Shown here one piece after another: positions 53,291 to 62,656 of a DNA stretch of 64,000 nucleotides (its first letter is position 1; every line of letters starts with the position of its first letter). Origin of the DNA: Rhizobium sp. NXC14 (GTDB lineage: Bacteria; Pseudomonadota; Alphaproteobacteria; Rhizobiales; Rhizobiaceae). The notes below the pieces were generated by a model. It searched no databases. It was not told where the DNA came from and saw nothing but the letters and a program-made list of their open reading frames with translations. The position numbers and the translations under genes are program-made. The stretch is from NCBI RefSeq assembly GCF_002117485.1, contig NZ_CP021030.1:2235001-2299000 (forward strand), read 5' to 3'.

Positions 53291-53788
53291 ATGAGCGGCG
53301 CAAAGTCCGGTCTGACCCATATCGATGCCTCCGGCGAGGCGCATATGGTCGATGTCTCCGACAAGGCCGAGACGGTGCGCATCGCCACCGCCGAGGGTCA
53401 TGTGAAGATGGCGCCGGAAACTCTTGCGCTCATCCGTCAGGGCAATGCCAAGAAGGGCGATGTCATCGGCACGGCGCGCCTTGCAGGCATCATGGCGGCA
53501 AAACGCACCGCCGATCTCATCCCGCTCTGCCATCCGCTGATGCTGACCAAGGTCACGGTCGAAATCGAGGAAGATGCCGCCCTGCCCGGCCTGCGCGTCA
53601 CCGCCACCGCCAAGCTCACCGGCAAGACCGGTGTTGAGATGGAGGCGCTGACCGCCGTTTCGGTCGCTTGCCTGACGATCTACGACATGGCCAAGGCCGC
53701 CGACAAGGCTATGGAGATCGGCGGCGTCAGGCTGCTCGAAAAATCCGGCGGCAAGTCAGGCGATTTCCGTCATCCGGAGGCGAAATGA
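53291..53788 (+). CDS. moaC: Cyclic pyranopterin monophosphate synthase
   Basis: Molybdenum cofactor step following MoaA. 165 residues with [32 protein letters not shown], and [26 protein letters not shown], the catalytic helix and loop; Asp and Lys catalytic residues are conserved ([11 protein letters not shown]). Starts 1 nt after trpC and overlaps moeA by 4 nt. Confidence 0.96.
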   Translation: MSGAKSGLTHIDASGEAHMVDVSDKAETVRIATAEGHVKMAPETLALIRQGNAKKGDVIGTARLAGIMAAKRTADLIPLCHPLMLTKVTVEIEEDAALPGLRVTATAKLTGKTGVEMEALTAVSVACLTIYDMAKAADKAMEIGGVRLLEKSGGKSGDFRHPEAK

Positions 53789-55008
53789 ACCTTCTCCCGG
53801 TCGCCGACGCCTTGGACCGCCTGCTCTCCCGCGCCAAGCCCGTCGCTGCGTCGGAGGCGCTGCCGCTGGCCGAGGCTGAAGGCCGCGTTCTGGCGGTTGA
53901 TCTTACCGCGCGCCTGACCCAGCCGCCCTTCAATGCCTCGGCCATGGATGGCTATGCGCTGCGCCGCGAGGACGCACCGGAGCCGGGTGCTGAACTGAAG
54001 GTCATCGGCACGTCGTCCGCCGGCCACGGCTTCGAGGGAGGCGTGGGCAAGGGAGAGGCCGTGCGTATCTTCACCGGCGCGCCTGTTCCGCCAGGCGCCG
54101 ACAGCGTCCTGCTGCAGGAGGATGCGGAGAAGATCGACGGCGGCATCAGAACCAGGTTCCCGGTGAGGCAGGGCCAGCATGTGCGCCCCCGCGGTCAGGA
54201 TTTCGCCGAAGGCGAAGCGGTGCTGCCTGCCGGCACCGTGCTCGATTTCTCCCGGTTGACGGTCGCGGCGGGCATGAACCGGCCCGATGTCGAGGTTCTC
54301 AAGCGCCCGCTGATTGCCATCCTGGCAACCGGCGACGAATTGCTGCCGCCCGGAAGCACTCCCGGACCTTCGCAGATCATCGCCTCCAATACCTTCGGTA
54401 TCGCAGCTCTGGCCCGGAAAGCCGGCGCCGATGTACTCGATCTCGGCATCGTGCCCGACGACAAGGCAAAAATCACCGCAGCGGTCGATAAGGCCCGGGA
54501 TGCCAAGGCCGATGTCATCGTCACGCTCGGCGGCGCGTCGGTCGGCGACCATGATCTGGTGCAGGCCACACTGATGGAAGCCGGGATGCAGCTCGATTTC
54601 TGGCGCATCGCCATGCGCCCCGGCAAACCGCTGATGGTCGGCAGCTTTGGGGAAACCCATGTGCTCGGCCTGCCCGGCAATCCGGTTTCAAGCCTCGTCT
54701 GTTCGCTGCTGTTCCTCGAGCCACTGATTCGCAAGCTCGCCTCCCTGCCGCCGGTACGGCGTGAGACGACGGTGGAGGCTGCCGTCACACTGCGCGCCAA
54801 TGATCACCGGCAGGACTATATCAGAGCGAAACTTACGAAGTCCGTTTCCGGAAACTGGCTCGCCGAACCGTTCGGCAAGCAGGATTCCTCGATGATGAAG
54901 GTGTTTGCGCAAGCCGACTGCCTCATTATCCGGCCGCCGCACGCGCCGGAACTGCCGGCCGGAGCACACTGCCCTGTCATGCTGCTGCGGCCGGATCTTC
55001 TCGTATAG
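53785..55008 (+). CDS. moeA: Molybdopterin molybdenumtransferase
   Basis: Inserts molybdate into adenylylated molybdopterin. 407 residues: MoeA N domain ([12 protein letters not shown], about 50-61), MoCF-biosynthesis fold ([47 protein letters not shown]). The ATG at 53785 overlaps the moaC stop by 4 nt; an upstream start would add out-of-family residues. Confidence 0.96.
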   Translation: MNLLPVADALDRLLSRAKPVAASEALPLAEAEGRVLAVDLTARLTQPPFNASAMDGYALRREDAPEPGAELKVIGTSSAGHGFEGGVGKGEAVRIFTGAPVPPGADSVLLQEDAEKIDGGIRTRFPVRQGQHVRPRGQDFAEGEAVLPAGTVLDFSRLTVAAGMNRPDVEVLKRPLIAILATGDELLPPGSTPGPSQIIASNTFGIAALARKAGADVLDLGIVPDDKAKITAAVDKARDAKADVIVTLGGASVGDHDLVQATLMEAGMQLDFWRIAMRPGKPLMVGSFGETHVLGLPGNPVSSLVCSLLFLEPLIRKLASLPPVRRETTVEAAVTLRANDHRQDYIRAKLTKSVSGNWLAEPFGKQDSSMMKVFAQADCLIIRPPHAPELPAGAHCPVMLLRPDLLV

Positions 55009-55024
55009 TCTCGCCTCTTCCCGA

Positions 55025-55690
55025 TCAGGAGAGCGAAAAAACGCCCGCTTGCACCGCGCTACCGCTGGCAGTCGCGCCGAAGTCCGCAACCGCCTGTGTC
55101 GAGATTCGCCTGAGTTCTCGATCCGGCAAATAGGCTCGCTCGGGATCGCCGACCAGCACCTCTATGCCGCTTGCCCGGCAAAGCCGCAAGAAAGCCAATA
55201 CACGCAGGGCAAGCGAGGGATCATAGAAAAGATCTCCGACCACGATGAGATCAGTCGCTTCCGGTGGCGGCGCATCGAGGATATCGGCGGCGACCGCCGA
55301 GATGGTCACGCCGTTGATGGCTGCGTTGAGACCGATTGCTGCAATGGCATTGGCATCGACATCGACCGCCATCACCATCGCTGCTCCAGCCTTCGCCGCC
55401 GCGATGGCCACCAATCCGGAGCCGGCGCCGAGATCGAGGACGCGGCAGCCGGCGACCTTTTCCGAGCAGTCGAGCAGATGGCGGGCAAGCACGACCCCGC
55501 CGGCCCAGGGGTAGGCCCAGTACGGCGGCGGATCGCCCCCTCCGCAGTCGGCGAGCCGCCAGAGGCCGCTCGCAGGCCCGGCCGAGTGGAGCAGGATCTC
55601 GGGGATCGATGGGACCGCCGCTATCGGCAGATTGGCCTTGATGAAGGCGGCCGGATCGACACGAGATATGCCGGAGCGTTTCATCGTCAT
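55025..55690 (-). CDS. SAM-dependent methyltransferase, ETF-beta lysine methyltransferase type
   Basis: A 221-residue class I methyltransferase. Motif I is VLDLGAGSGLVAIAAAKAGA (about residues 80-99) and motif post I VMAVDVDANA; the catalytic loop reads VVGDLFYD (about 150). PPPYWAYPWAGG just before motif I and the GDxFYD motif match the ETFBKMT family, which methylates the beta subunit of electron transfer flavoprotein; an Agrobacterium member has been characterised. Assignment from memory of the family. Convergent with moeA. ATG at 55690 with AGGA upstream. Confidence 0.72.
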   Translation of the reverse strand: MTMKRSGISRVDPAAFIKANLPIAAVPSIPEILLHSAGPASGLWRLADCGGGDPPPYWAYPWAGGVVLARHLLDCSEKVAGCRVLDLGAGSGLVAIAAAKAGAAMVMAVDVDANAIAAIGLNAAINGVTISAVAADILDAPPPEATDLIVVGDLFYDPSLALRVLAFLRLCRASGIEVLVGDPERAYLPDRELRRISTQAVADFGATASGSAVQAGVFSLS

Positions 55691-55726
55691 CTGATCCTGT
55701 CGGTCAAGAATCCTACCCGATAGAAA

Positions 55727-57676
55727 TCAGCCCGGCTTCTTCTTCGAGAATTTGCCTTTCGCTCCGCCTTTGCCTTCATATTTGCCGCCCTCGTATTTGG
55801 GCTTGTCATATCTAGGCTTGTCGGATTTCTCGCCATCGTAGCCGGGCTTGCTTGCCTTCTTGCTCCAGGGCTTGGCGTCGCGCCGTTCTCCGCCGCCATT
55901 GTCGGCTGCCGCATAGCCGCCGTTCGAACCCCTGCCGAACTTTTTCTTCGACCGCTCGTCGCGGAACGCCTCGCCCGGCCGCTCATCTCGCGACGCCTTG
56001 CCAGCATAAGGTTTCGCTGCAGCCGCGCGGCTGAGGTCAGGTGTGCCGGGAAGCCTTGTGACACGGATGCCGCGTTCGAGCGCCTTGTTCGGTCCGATTG
56101 CATTCAGGAAGCTATCGGCGCTCGCTGCAGCAATCTCCACATAGGTTTCCTCGGGCTGCATCTTGATCGCGCCGATCTCGCGCTTGGTGACGTTGCCGTT
56201 GCGGCAGAGCATCGGAATCAGCCAGCGCGGCTCGGCATTCTGCTTGCGCCCGACCGAGACGGAGAACCAGACGCTTGGGCCGAAATCTTCGCGCGGTCCC
56301 TTTTGCGCCGGCTCGAAGGTGGCGGCATTGTCGCGGCGCTTACGGCTGCGATGGTCCTGAACCGTAACCTCGATCAGATCTTCCGGCGCCGAGTGATTGG
56401 TGCGGTAAAGGCGCAGGAAAGCGGCGCCGAGCTTGTCGGCGCCGTGGCTCGCGAGAAGCTGCTGCACCAGCTTCTGTTCTTCCTCTTGCGGCGCGTCGTG
56501 GAAGATCGGATCGGCAAGCAGCCGCTCGTCGTCGCGCTCGTTCACCTCCTCGGCCGACGGCGGCCGCGCCCAGGCTGCGGAAATGCCGGCATTCTCGAGC
56601 AGGCGCTCGGCCTTGCGCCGGGCATTCAGCGGCACGATCATGGCGCTGATGCCCTTGCGACCGGCCCGACCCGTGCGGCCGCTGCGATGCAGCAGCGTTT
56701 CCGGATTGGTCGGCAGGTCGGCATGGATGACGAGGTCGAGACCCGGCAGGTCAATGCCGCGGGCGGCGACGTCGGTTGCGATGCAGACGCGGGCGCGCCC
56801 GTCTCGCATCGCCTGCAGCGCGTGGCTGCGCTCGTTCTGCGTCAGCTCGCCGGACAGCGCTACCACGGAAAAATTGCGGTTATTGAAGCGCGCGGTCAGA
56901 TGATTGACGGCGGCGCGCGTCGAACAGAACACGATGGCGTTGGTCGCCTCGTAATAGCGCAACACGTTGATGATCGCGTTCTCGCGGTCGCTCGGGGCCA
57001 CGACAAGCGCCCGATATTCGATATCGACATGCTGCTTCTCCTCGGCCGCGGTGCTGATCCGCACGGCATCGCGCTGGTAGCTCTTGGCGAGCTTGGCGAT
57101 CGCCGCCGGCACCGTTGCCGAAAACATCAGCGTGCGGCGCTCGTCCGGCGCCGAGTCGAGAATGAATTCCAGATCCTCGCGGAAGCCGAGATCGAGCATC
57201 TCGTCGGCCTCGTCGAGCACAGCGGCCTTCAGCTCCGACATGTCGAGTGCATGGCGGCGGATATGATCGCAGAGCCGGCCGGGTGTGCCGACGACGATAT
57301 GGGCGCCGCGCTCGAGCGACCGGCGCTCGCTGCGGATGTCCATGCCGCCGACGCAGCTTGATATCACCGCACCGGTCATTTCATAAAGCCATTCGAGTTC
57401 GCGCTTCACCTGCAGGGCAAGCTCGCGCGTCGGCGCGATGACGAGGGCGAGCGGCGCTCCGGCGTTGCCGAAGCGTTCGCTGCCGTCGAGCAGCGTCGGC
57501 GCCAGCGCCAATCCGAAGGCGACGGTCTTGCCGGAGCCGGTCTGGGCCGAGACGAGTGCGTCCGAAGCGGCAAGCGCCGGATCGAGCATCGCCTGCTGTA
57601 CCGGGGTGAGTTCGGCGTAACCGCGTTTCTGCAACGCCTTGGCGATCGCCGCAACGACGCCGTTGAATTCTGTCAT
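55727..57676 (-). CDS. DEAD-box RNA helicase (DbpA/CsdA-like)
   Basis: 649-residue RNA helicase. Core motifs in order: Q motif TPVQQAML, AQTGSGKT (about 45-52), PTRELALQV, GTPGR, DEADEML, SAT, and RTGRAGRKG. A C-terminal DbpA-like RNA-binding domain follows (GAIKMQPEETYVEIAAASAD). The end is a basic Gly/Lys-rich tail (KYEGGKYEGKGGAKGKFSKK) of low complexity. Probable role in ribosome assembly or RNA turnover; cold-shock involvement is common but not shown here. Confidence 0.92.
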   Translation of the reverse strand: MTEFNGVVAAIAKALQKRGYAELTPVQQAMLDPALAASDALVSAQTGSGKTVAFGLALAPTLLDGSERFGNAGAPLALVIAPTRELALQVKRELEWLYEMTGAVISSCVGGMDIRSERRSLERGAHIVVGTPGRLCDHIRRHALDMSELKAAVLDEADEMLDLGFREDLEFILDSAPDERRTLMFSATVPAAIAKLAKSYQRDAVRISTAAEEKQHVDIEYRALVVAPSDRENAIINVLRYYEATNAIVFCSTRAAVNHLTARFNNRNFSVVALSGELTQNERSHALQAMRDGRARVCIATDVAARGIDLPGLDLVIHADLPTNPETLLHRSGRTGRAGRKGISAMIVPLNARRKAERLLENAGISAAWARPPSAEEVNERDDERLLADPIFHDAPQEEEQKLVQQLLASHGADKLGAAFLRLYRTNHSAPEDLIEVTVQDHRSRKRRDNAATFEPAQKGPREDFGPSVWFSVSVGRKQNAEPRWLIPMLCRNGNVTKREIGAIKMQPEETYVEIAAASADSFLNAIGPNKALERGIRVTRLPGTPDLSRAAAAKPYAGKASRDERPGEAFRDERSKKKFGRGSNGGYAAADNGGGERRDAKPWSKKASKPGYDGEKSDKPRYDKPKYEGGKYEGKGGAKGKFSKKKPG

Positions 57677-57774
57677 GAGTTCGATCTTTCGGAGCTTTCA
57701 GGCGCGAAATGCGCCATGGCCGGAGCCAGCCGGCGGGATATTTGCGCCGTTCCTAGCCGCTCCCGCAGCGATTG

Positions 57775-59631
57775 TCAAAGCGTGCGGCTGCGCCACAGCC
57801 AGGCATCGATATGGCTTGCCCTGCCGCGCAGTTCGGTTTCCAGCGGCCCTTCGATCCGGCCTGATTTGAGGAGCACGCTGTCCGGGCCTGCGGCGCCGAC
57901 GATTTCGGCGCTGAGCGCCAGCTCGACGCCATGACGGGCGGCGACCTCCATCAGGCGGCTTCCGACGTTCACCGTATCGCCCGCCGCCGTGATCTGCTGC
58001 CTGTCGCCGGTGCCGAGCCGCGAGGCGACGATCGGCCCGCAATGGGCGCCAACCTTGAAACCGATGTTCTTCCCGGCAAAGCCCCCCTGCGTCCGAAGCC
58101 ATGCGCGGGTGCGCTCGCAGAGCCGCACCGCGCAGGCGATGGCCCGGGCGGCATCGTCGGCGGCGACTTCCGGCAGGCCAAACAGGATCATCGCCCCGTC
58201 GCCCATGAAACTGGTAATGGCGCCGCCGTGGGCCCGTGCCTCCTCATCGATGATTTCGAAGAAACCGCTCAGCATTTCGCTCACCTTGACCGGCCCGAGG
58301 GTTTCGCTGAGGCCGGTGAAGCCCGAGAGATCGATGAAGACGACGGCCGCGTTCTGGCGCACCGGGGCGGCGAGGAAGTTCGGATGGCGCGCCAGCCATT
58401 CTCCAAGACCGGGCGCCTCGATGCGCTGCAGCAGCGCGCTCTGCTCGGCGAAATGGCGGGCGCGGCCGCGGTCGAGCCAAAGCTCGGCTGCGCCGAAGAT
58501 CAGCACTGGCGGCAACGCTGCGGCGATCGGCAGGGCGGCACTCAGCCAATAGCCATGCGCAAACGCCGCCAGATTGAGCATTGCCCAGACGACCAGCACC
58601 AGCACTATGATGGCATAGCCCGCAGCACTTCGCCGCCAAGCGGTCAGCGAAATCAGCATGATCGCCAGCCCGACGGCGATGGCGGCATCGATCAGCCTGA
58701 TCCTGTGGTTGCGCACCATGCCGTCGCCAGTGACGAGATGGGTGATCGCGGTCGACATCACCTCGACGCCCGGCATCACGGGATCGAAGGGCGTCGGGAA
58801 GACGTCGCCGCCGCCGGTGACAGTCGAGCCGATGACGACGATGCGGCCGGTGACCGCGTCCGCCGCCAGCTTGCCATCAAGCGCATCGGCGGCGCTTGAC
58901 GTGGCGATGCTGCCGCGCCGGCCATAGAAGGTCACCGGTAGGCGCTGGCCAATATCCGTGGGAATGCGCAATGCTCCGAGCATGATCGCATCGCGTCCGA
59001 TGCTGGGATCGACACCGAGCGCCACCGAGGCGGCTCGCAGCGGAAAAGCCGGATCCAACCGGTCTGCGGCGCGCGAGATCAGTGGAATGAAACGAGGCGT
59101 GCCGGTCTGGTCGGTGGCGACATTGACGACACCGACCGCGGCCGCGCTGGCAAAGCGCGGAAGCGGCAAGAGAAGCTGATCTGCTTCAGGGATGGCGGCA
59201 AGCGGATCGTCCGCCAAGTCGGTAACCCGCTGCCGGCTCTGCGCAAAGGTGGCCGCCGCCGCAATCACGCTCGGTCCCTCTCCAAGGGCAGCGGTTAGTG
59301 CTGCATCGCCCTCCTCCGGTCCCGGATCGACGAGGAGGATGTCGAGAGCCAGAGCCTTCGGCTTCAAAGCGTTGATTGCATTGACCAGACGCGCCAGTGT
59401 CGCCCGGTCCAGGGGATAGCCGTGGGCCGCCGCCGTACGGTCGTCGATTGCGACGATCGAGACGACGGGAGGCGGCGCCTTCGCTCCGACAATGATGCTG
59501 CGAATGTCGGCGAGCGAGGCCTCCATCCGGTCGAGAAAGCCTATCCCGCCATTGAGATTGAGATAGCCGAGCGCCGCGCCCCAAAGACCGGCGAGCAGCA
59601 GCGCGATCACGGTCAGCAGGCGATGACTCAT
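57775..59631 (-). CDS. CHASE2 adenylate/guanylate cyclase
   Basis: A 618-residue membrane-bound class III cyclase. An N-terminal helix (LLTVIALLLAGLWGAALGYL) and a CHASE2 extracytoplasmic sensor (VVSIVAIDDRTAAAHGYPLDRATLARLV) precede three helices near residues 300-380. The catalytic domain has VFIDLSGFTGLSETLGP (metal Asp) and SFMGDGAMILFGLP (second metal Asp). The stop of the FecR gene is 5 nt ahead, so the pair is co-transcribed. CHASE2-cyclase with FecR is a recurring rhizobial arrangement of unknown ligand. Confidence 0.92.
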   Translation of the reverse strand: MSHRLLTVIALLLAGLWGAALGYLNLNGGIGFLDRMEASLADIRSIIVGAKAPPPVVSIVAIDDRTAAAHGYPLDRATLARLVNAINALKPKALALDILLVDPGPEEGDAALTAALGEGPSVIAAAATFAQSRQRVTDLADDPLAAIPEADQLLLPLPRFASAAAVGVVNVATDQTGTPRFIPLISRAADRLDPAFPLRAASVALGVDPSIGRDAIMLGALRIPTDIGQRLPVTFYGRRGSIATSSAADALDGKLAADAVTGRIVVIGSTVTGGGDVFPTPFDPVMPGVEVMSTAITHLVTGDGMVRNHRIRLIDAAIAVGLAIMLISLTAWRRSAAGYAIIVLVLVVWAMLNLAAFAHGYWLSAALPIAAALPPVLIFGAAELWLDRGRARHFAEQSALLQRIEAPGLGEWLARHPNFLAAPVRQNAAVVFIDLSGFTGLSETLGPVKVSEMLSGFFEIIDEEARAHGGAITSFMGDGAMILFGLPEVAADDAARAIACAVRLCERTRAWLRTQGGFAGKNIGFKVGAHCGPIVASRLGTGDRQQITAAGDTVNVGSRLMEVAARHGVELALSAEIVGAAGPDSVLLKSGRIEGPLETELRGRASHIDAWLWRSRTL

Positions 59632-59636
59632 GGCAT

Positions 59637-60155
59637 TTATTGGCCGAGGCGGGCAAGAAGGGCGGCGACGCGGGGCGCGGGCCAGCGGCGCACGACCAGC
59701 GGTTCGGTTCCGCTGCTAACATCGACGCCCTCGCCCGGTGACAGCACCACCGGCTCGCCGGCAGGCCGGCGGACGGCCACGCTGCCTCTGACGACAAGGA
59801 CCGAGGTCTTGTCGCCCGCGACGTCAACAGCCCATTGTGTGCCTCGCACGGCAGCGATCGCCTGCGGTGTCACCACCTGGAAACCACCCGCATGCTGGCT
59901 GCCGTCGACATCGACGAGGATCGCTTTGCGCCGCAGCGAGGCCGAATCGGGACTGCCGTCGCGATTGCGGTCGGAGAGTTGGAAAGACGCGCCGGCCTCC
60001 GCCGTCACCTTGACGCCACCAGGGCAACTGAGCGTCTGGCGGGCGCCGCCATCGCGCGAGATCGCGCAGCCCGCAGATTGCGCGAGTACCGCGCCCTGCG
60101 GAATGAGGCCGGCAGCGAGTCCGGCGGCAAACAGCTTGAGAAACGTTATATTCAT
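59637..60155 (-). CDS. FecR-domain protein
   Basis: A 172-residue exported protein with signal peptide (FLKLFAAGLAAGLIPQGAVL, cleavage after AQS-type). FecR domain body: GGVKVTAEAGASFQLSD, FQVVTPQAIAAVRGTQWAVDV, VLVVRGSVAVRRP and VLSPGEGVDVSSG. It likely presents a periplasmic signal to the CHASE2 domain of the cyclase encoded 5 nt downstream. There is no sigma factor gene nearby, so this is not a standard Fec system. Confidence 0.87.
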   Translation of the reverse strand: MNITFLKLFAAGLAAGLIPQGAVLAQSAGCAISRDGGARQTLSCPGGVKVTAEAGASFQLSDRNRDGSPDSASLRRKAILVDVDGSQHAGGFQVVTPQAIAAVRGTQWAVDVAGDKTSVLVVRGSVAVRRPAGEPVVLSPGEGVDVSSGTEPLVVRRWPAPRVAALLARLGQ

Positions 60156-60279
60156 GGAAAGCCCCCGTGACCGTGCGGAACTGCATCTGCGAAAGCGCCC
60201 GCCAACCGTCTTCTTCCATACGAGGCATGATAGCCGAATTCGGATATTTCAATAGGCGAAAAAAGCGAACCCCGCATCC

Positions 60280-61425
60280 TCAAGTGCTGCTCTTCATATC
60301 GGGCGCCGGTCCGGTATAACGTGCCCGTGGCCGGATCAATTCGCCGCTTTCGATCTGCTCCATCGCATGCGCAAGCCAGCCGGTGCAGCGTGCAAGCGAA
60401 AAAACGACGATCGGCGCCTCTCTCGGCAGATCGAAGGCTGCCGCCATCGCGGCAAGCGCGAAATCGACATTGACCTTTTCCCCGACGATCTCCTCGCCCC
60501 TATCCCTGACCTCGGCGAACTCAGGTGGCAGTGGAAATTGCGAAAGCAGCGCCAACGCTCTGATATCTCCGTCCGGATAAAGCGGATGACCGAAGGCGGA
60601 TAAGCGATTGCCCTGGGCAAGGGTGCGGCGGATTGCCTGCGCCGGACCGAGGGCGCAGGCTGCCTCGATCAATGCATCAACGCTCTGCCAGGCGGCGCCG
60701 TGCAGCGGTCCCGTCAGCGTCGCCAAGCCGGAAATTACGGCGGCGGATAGCGCCGCACCCGATGAGGCCGTGACTCGTGCAGCAAAGGCCGAGGCGTTGA
60801 GTTCATGATCGGCAAGCAGCACCAACGCGCGACGCAGGCATTCGCCGGCCTCCGGCCGCTGCCAGCTTGCCGCAAGTCTGAGATGCAGCGGCCGGTCCGA
60901 AGCGCCTGGTGCCAACGCATCTGCGATCGTGGCGAGAATTCCGTTCGCCTCACGCCGGAGTGCCGCCGGCGAGCGGCCAAGCGACGGCAGGTCCGATGTC
61001 ACCCGCCCGGCAAGCGCCAGGAACGCGGCCTGAAGCGATGGAGAGCCATGCGTGGTCGCGGTCGAGGAGGCAGGCGTCTCCGCTCCATTCCACAGCAATG
61101 CCGCGGTCTGCTCCAGCGTCGCCGTCTCGGCGAAACCGGCCACATCCTTCCCACGATAGAAAAGGCGTCCGCCCGTCACGGTGGAGATTGCCGAGGAAAG
61201 TACGGGATCGCCCCAGCGGATCGTCTCGGCCGCCACTATTTCGGCCTTGCGGCGGCCGGCATGGCGATCTGCAAGCCGCCGCACGTCGGCAGCGTGATAG
61301 AGGCTGCGGCGCGGATCGGCGGGATCGGGCTTGGCGCGGATGCGCCCTCGGCTGACATTAGCGTAGAGCGTCTGCGGTTTGGTCTTCAGCGCCTGCAGCG
61401 CCTCGTGGGTGGTCAACCACGGCAT
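60280..61425 (-). CDS. Citrate synthase-family protein with N-terminal helix-turn-helix
   Basis: A 381-residue protein. Residues 1-60 form a MerR/excisionase-like HTH (MPWLTTHEALQALKTKPQT, then VSRGRIRAKPDP and the Arg-rich VRRLADRHAGRRK). The remainder is a citrate synthase fold with His in LTGPLHGAA and FGHPLY, Asp in VNVDF and the hallmark RCTGWLAHAMEQ, so the catalytic triad H-H-D is present. ATG at 61425 has GAGG at 6-nt spacing; an upstream start at 61485 would cross the control boxes. Divergent from a second citrate synthase gene. May be both enzyme and DNA-binding regulator. Confidence 0.85.
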   Translation of the reverse strand: MPWLTTHEALQALKTKPQTLYANVSRGRIRAKPDPADPRRSLYHAADVRRLADRHAGRRKAEIVAAETIRWGDPVLSSAISTVTGGRLFYRGKDVAGFAETATLEQTAALLWNGAETPASSTATTHGSPSLQAAFLALAGRVTSDLPSLGRSPAALRREANGILATIADALAPGASDRPLHLRLAASWQRPEAGECLRRALVLLADHELNASAFAARVTASSGAALSAAVISGLATLTGPLHGAAWQSVDALIEAACALGPAQAIRRTLAQGNRLSAFGHPLYPDGDIRALALLSQFPLPPEFAEVRDRGEEIVGEKVNVDFALAAMAAAFDLPREAPIVVFSLARCTGWLAHAMEQIESGELIRPRARYTGPAPDMKSST

Positions 61426-61436
61426 CACAGCCTCAC

Positions 61437-61467
61437 ATTGATCAATTGCGTCAAGATTGACGTCAAT
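61437..61467. promoter_or_regulatory. Cluster of ATTG-N-TCAA boxes between divergent citrate synthases
   Basis: Three overlapping or adjoining motifs: ATTGATCAAT (61437-61446, perfect palindrome), ATTGCGTCAA (61445-61454) and ATTGACGTCAAT (61456-61467, perfect palindrome). They occupy most of the 83-nt gap between the two starts. The HTH domain of the minus-strand citrate synthase is an obvious candidate to bind them. TTGACG at 61458 might also be a -35 element for the + gene. Confidence 0.6.
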
Positions 61468-61508
61468 AAGACTAGGTCGGATCATTCGAGCCGTAAAGGA
61501 GAACCCAC

Positions 61509-62597
61509 ATGAAAAACGGCCTGGAAGATGTTATTGCCGCCGAAACGCAGCTGTCGGATGTCGATGGCGAAGCGGGTCGACTGATCATCCGCGGCGTATC
61601 GCTGGATCATCTGGTCGCAGGCGGCACCTATGAGCGCGTCGCTGCACTGCTGCTCGACGGCTTGATGGAGCGAAGCTTCGATGAGGCGCTCTTACGCGAC
61701 TGGCTGGCACAGGCACGAACGAAGGTTTTCGCCCATATCAAAGCCGCCGACGCCGCCTTGATCGCCTTGCCGCCGGTCGATGCGATGCGGGCACTGTTAG
61801 CCCGGCTGTCCGATGGCGAGGATTTCGACATCGCGCTCAGCCTTCTGGCAGCGCCGGCGGTCTTCCTGCCGGCGATTCTCAGGCTGCAGCGCGGGCAGAA
61901 ACCGATCGCGCCCGACGCCTCGCTGCCACAAGCGGCCGATATCCTGCGCATGCTGATCGGACGATTGCCGACCAAGGAGCAGACGGCGGCACTCGACGCC
62001 TATCTCGTGACGATATCGGATCATGGGCTCAACGCCTCGACCTTCGCATCGCGGGTCATCGCCTCGACGCAGGCTGGCCTCACCTCTTCGGTTCTGGCGG
62101 CGTTGAGCGCGCTGAAGGGGCCGCTGCATGGCGGCGCGCCCGGTCCCGTCCTCGATATGCTGGATGCGGTGGGAACGCCGGATAATGCCGGCACATGGCT
62201 CGCCGATGCACTCGATCGCGGCGAAAGGCTGATGGGCTTCGGCCACCGCATCTACCGCGTCCGCGATCCCCGCGCCGATGCGCTGAAAGGCGCGCTGACG
62301 CCTTTGATCTCGTCTGGCCAGGTCGACAGCGCCCGCGTCGAACTCGCCGAGGCGGTGGAAGCCGCCGCATTGGCGATCCTGAAAGCGCGCAAGCCCAACC
62401 GGCGGCTCGAGGTCAATGTCGAATTCTATACCGCGCTGCTGCTCGAAGCGCTGGGCTTCCCGCGCCAGGCCTTCACCGGCGTCTTTGCGATCGGCCGCAC
62501 TGTGGGGTGGCTGGCGCATGCTCGCGAACAGGCGCTCGACGGCCGGCTGATCCGCCCGCGTTCGGTCTATATCGGGCCGCTGCCGACCGCTGCCTGA
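61509..62597 (+). CDS. Citrate synthase/2-methylcitrate synthase family protein
   Basis: A 362-residue enzyme fold without an HTH domain. It has LKGPLHGGAPG and MGFGHRIYRVRDPRA (both catalytic histidines) and the RTVGWLAHAREQ hallmark, but the catalytic Asp position reads NVEF, a Glu. Glu is also known there in the CitA-type subgroup. AAAGGAG precedes the ATG. Convergent with pyrG, divergent from the HTH citrate synthase. Could condense propionyl- or acetyl-CoA with oxaloacetate, or work as a heteromer with its partner. Confidence 0.88.
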   Translation: MKNGLEDVIAAETQLSDVDGEAGRLIIRGVSLDHLVAGGTYERVAALLLDGLMERSFDEALLRDWLAQARTKVFAHIKAADAALIALPPVDAMRALLARLSDGEDFDIALSLLAAPAVFLPAILRLQRGQKPIAPDASLPQAADILRMLIGRLPTKEQTAALDAYLVTISDHGLNASTFASRVIASTQAGLTSSVLAALSALKGPLHGGAPGPVLDMLDAVGTPDNAGTWLADALDRGERLMGFGHRIYRVRDPRADALKGALTPLISSGQVDSARVELAEAVEAAALAILKARKPNRRLEVNVEFYTALLLEALGFPRQAFTGVFAIGRTVGWLAHAREQALDGRLIRPRSVYIGPLPTAA

Positions 62598-62620
62598 AAA
62601 TAGAATGGCTGATTGACGAG

Positions 62621-62643
62621 ATCGCGCGATAGCCGCGCGATCT
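62621..62643. terminator. Bidirectional stem-loop between convergent genes
   Basis: Perfect 9-bp stem (GATCGCGCG / CGCGCGATC) with a 5-nt loop between the citrate synthase stop and the pyrG stop. No T-tract in either direction. Confidence 0.45.
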
Positions 62644-62656
62644 GGCGCCGCAGTCG

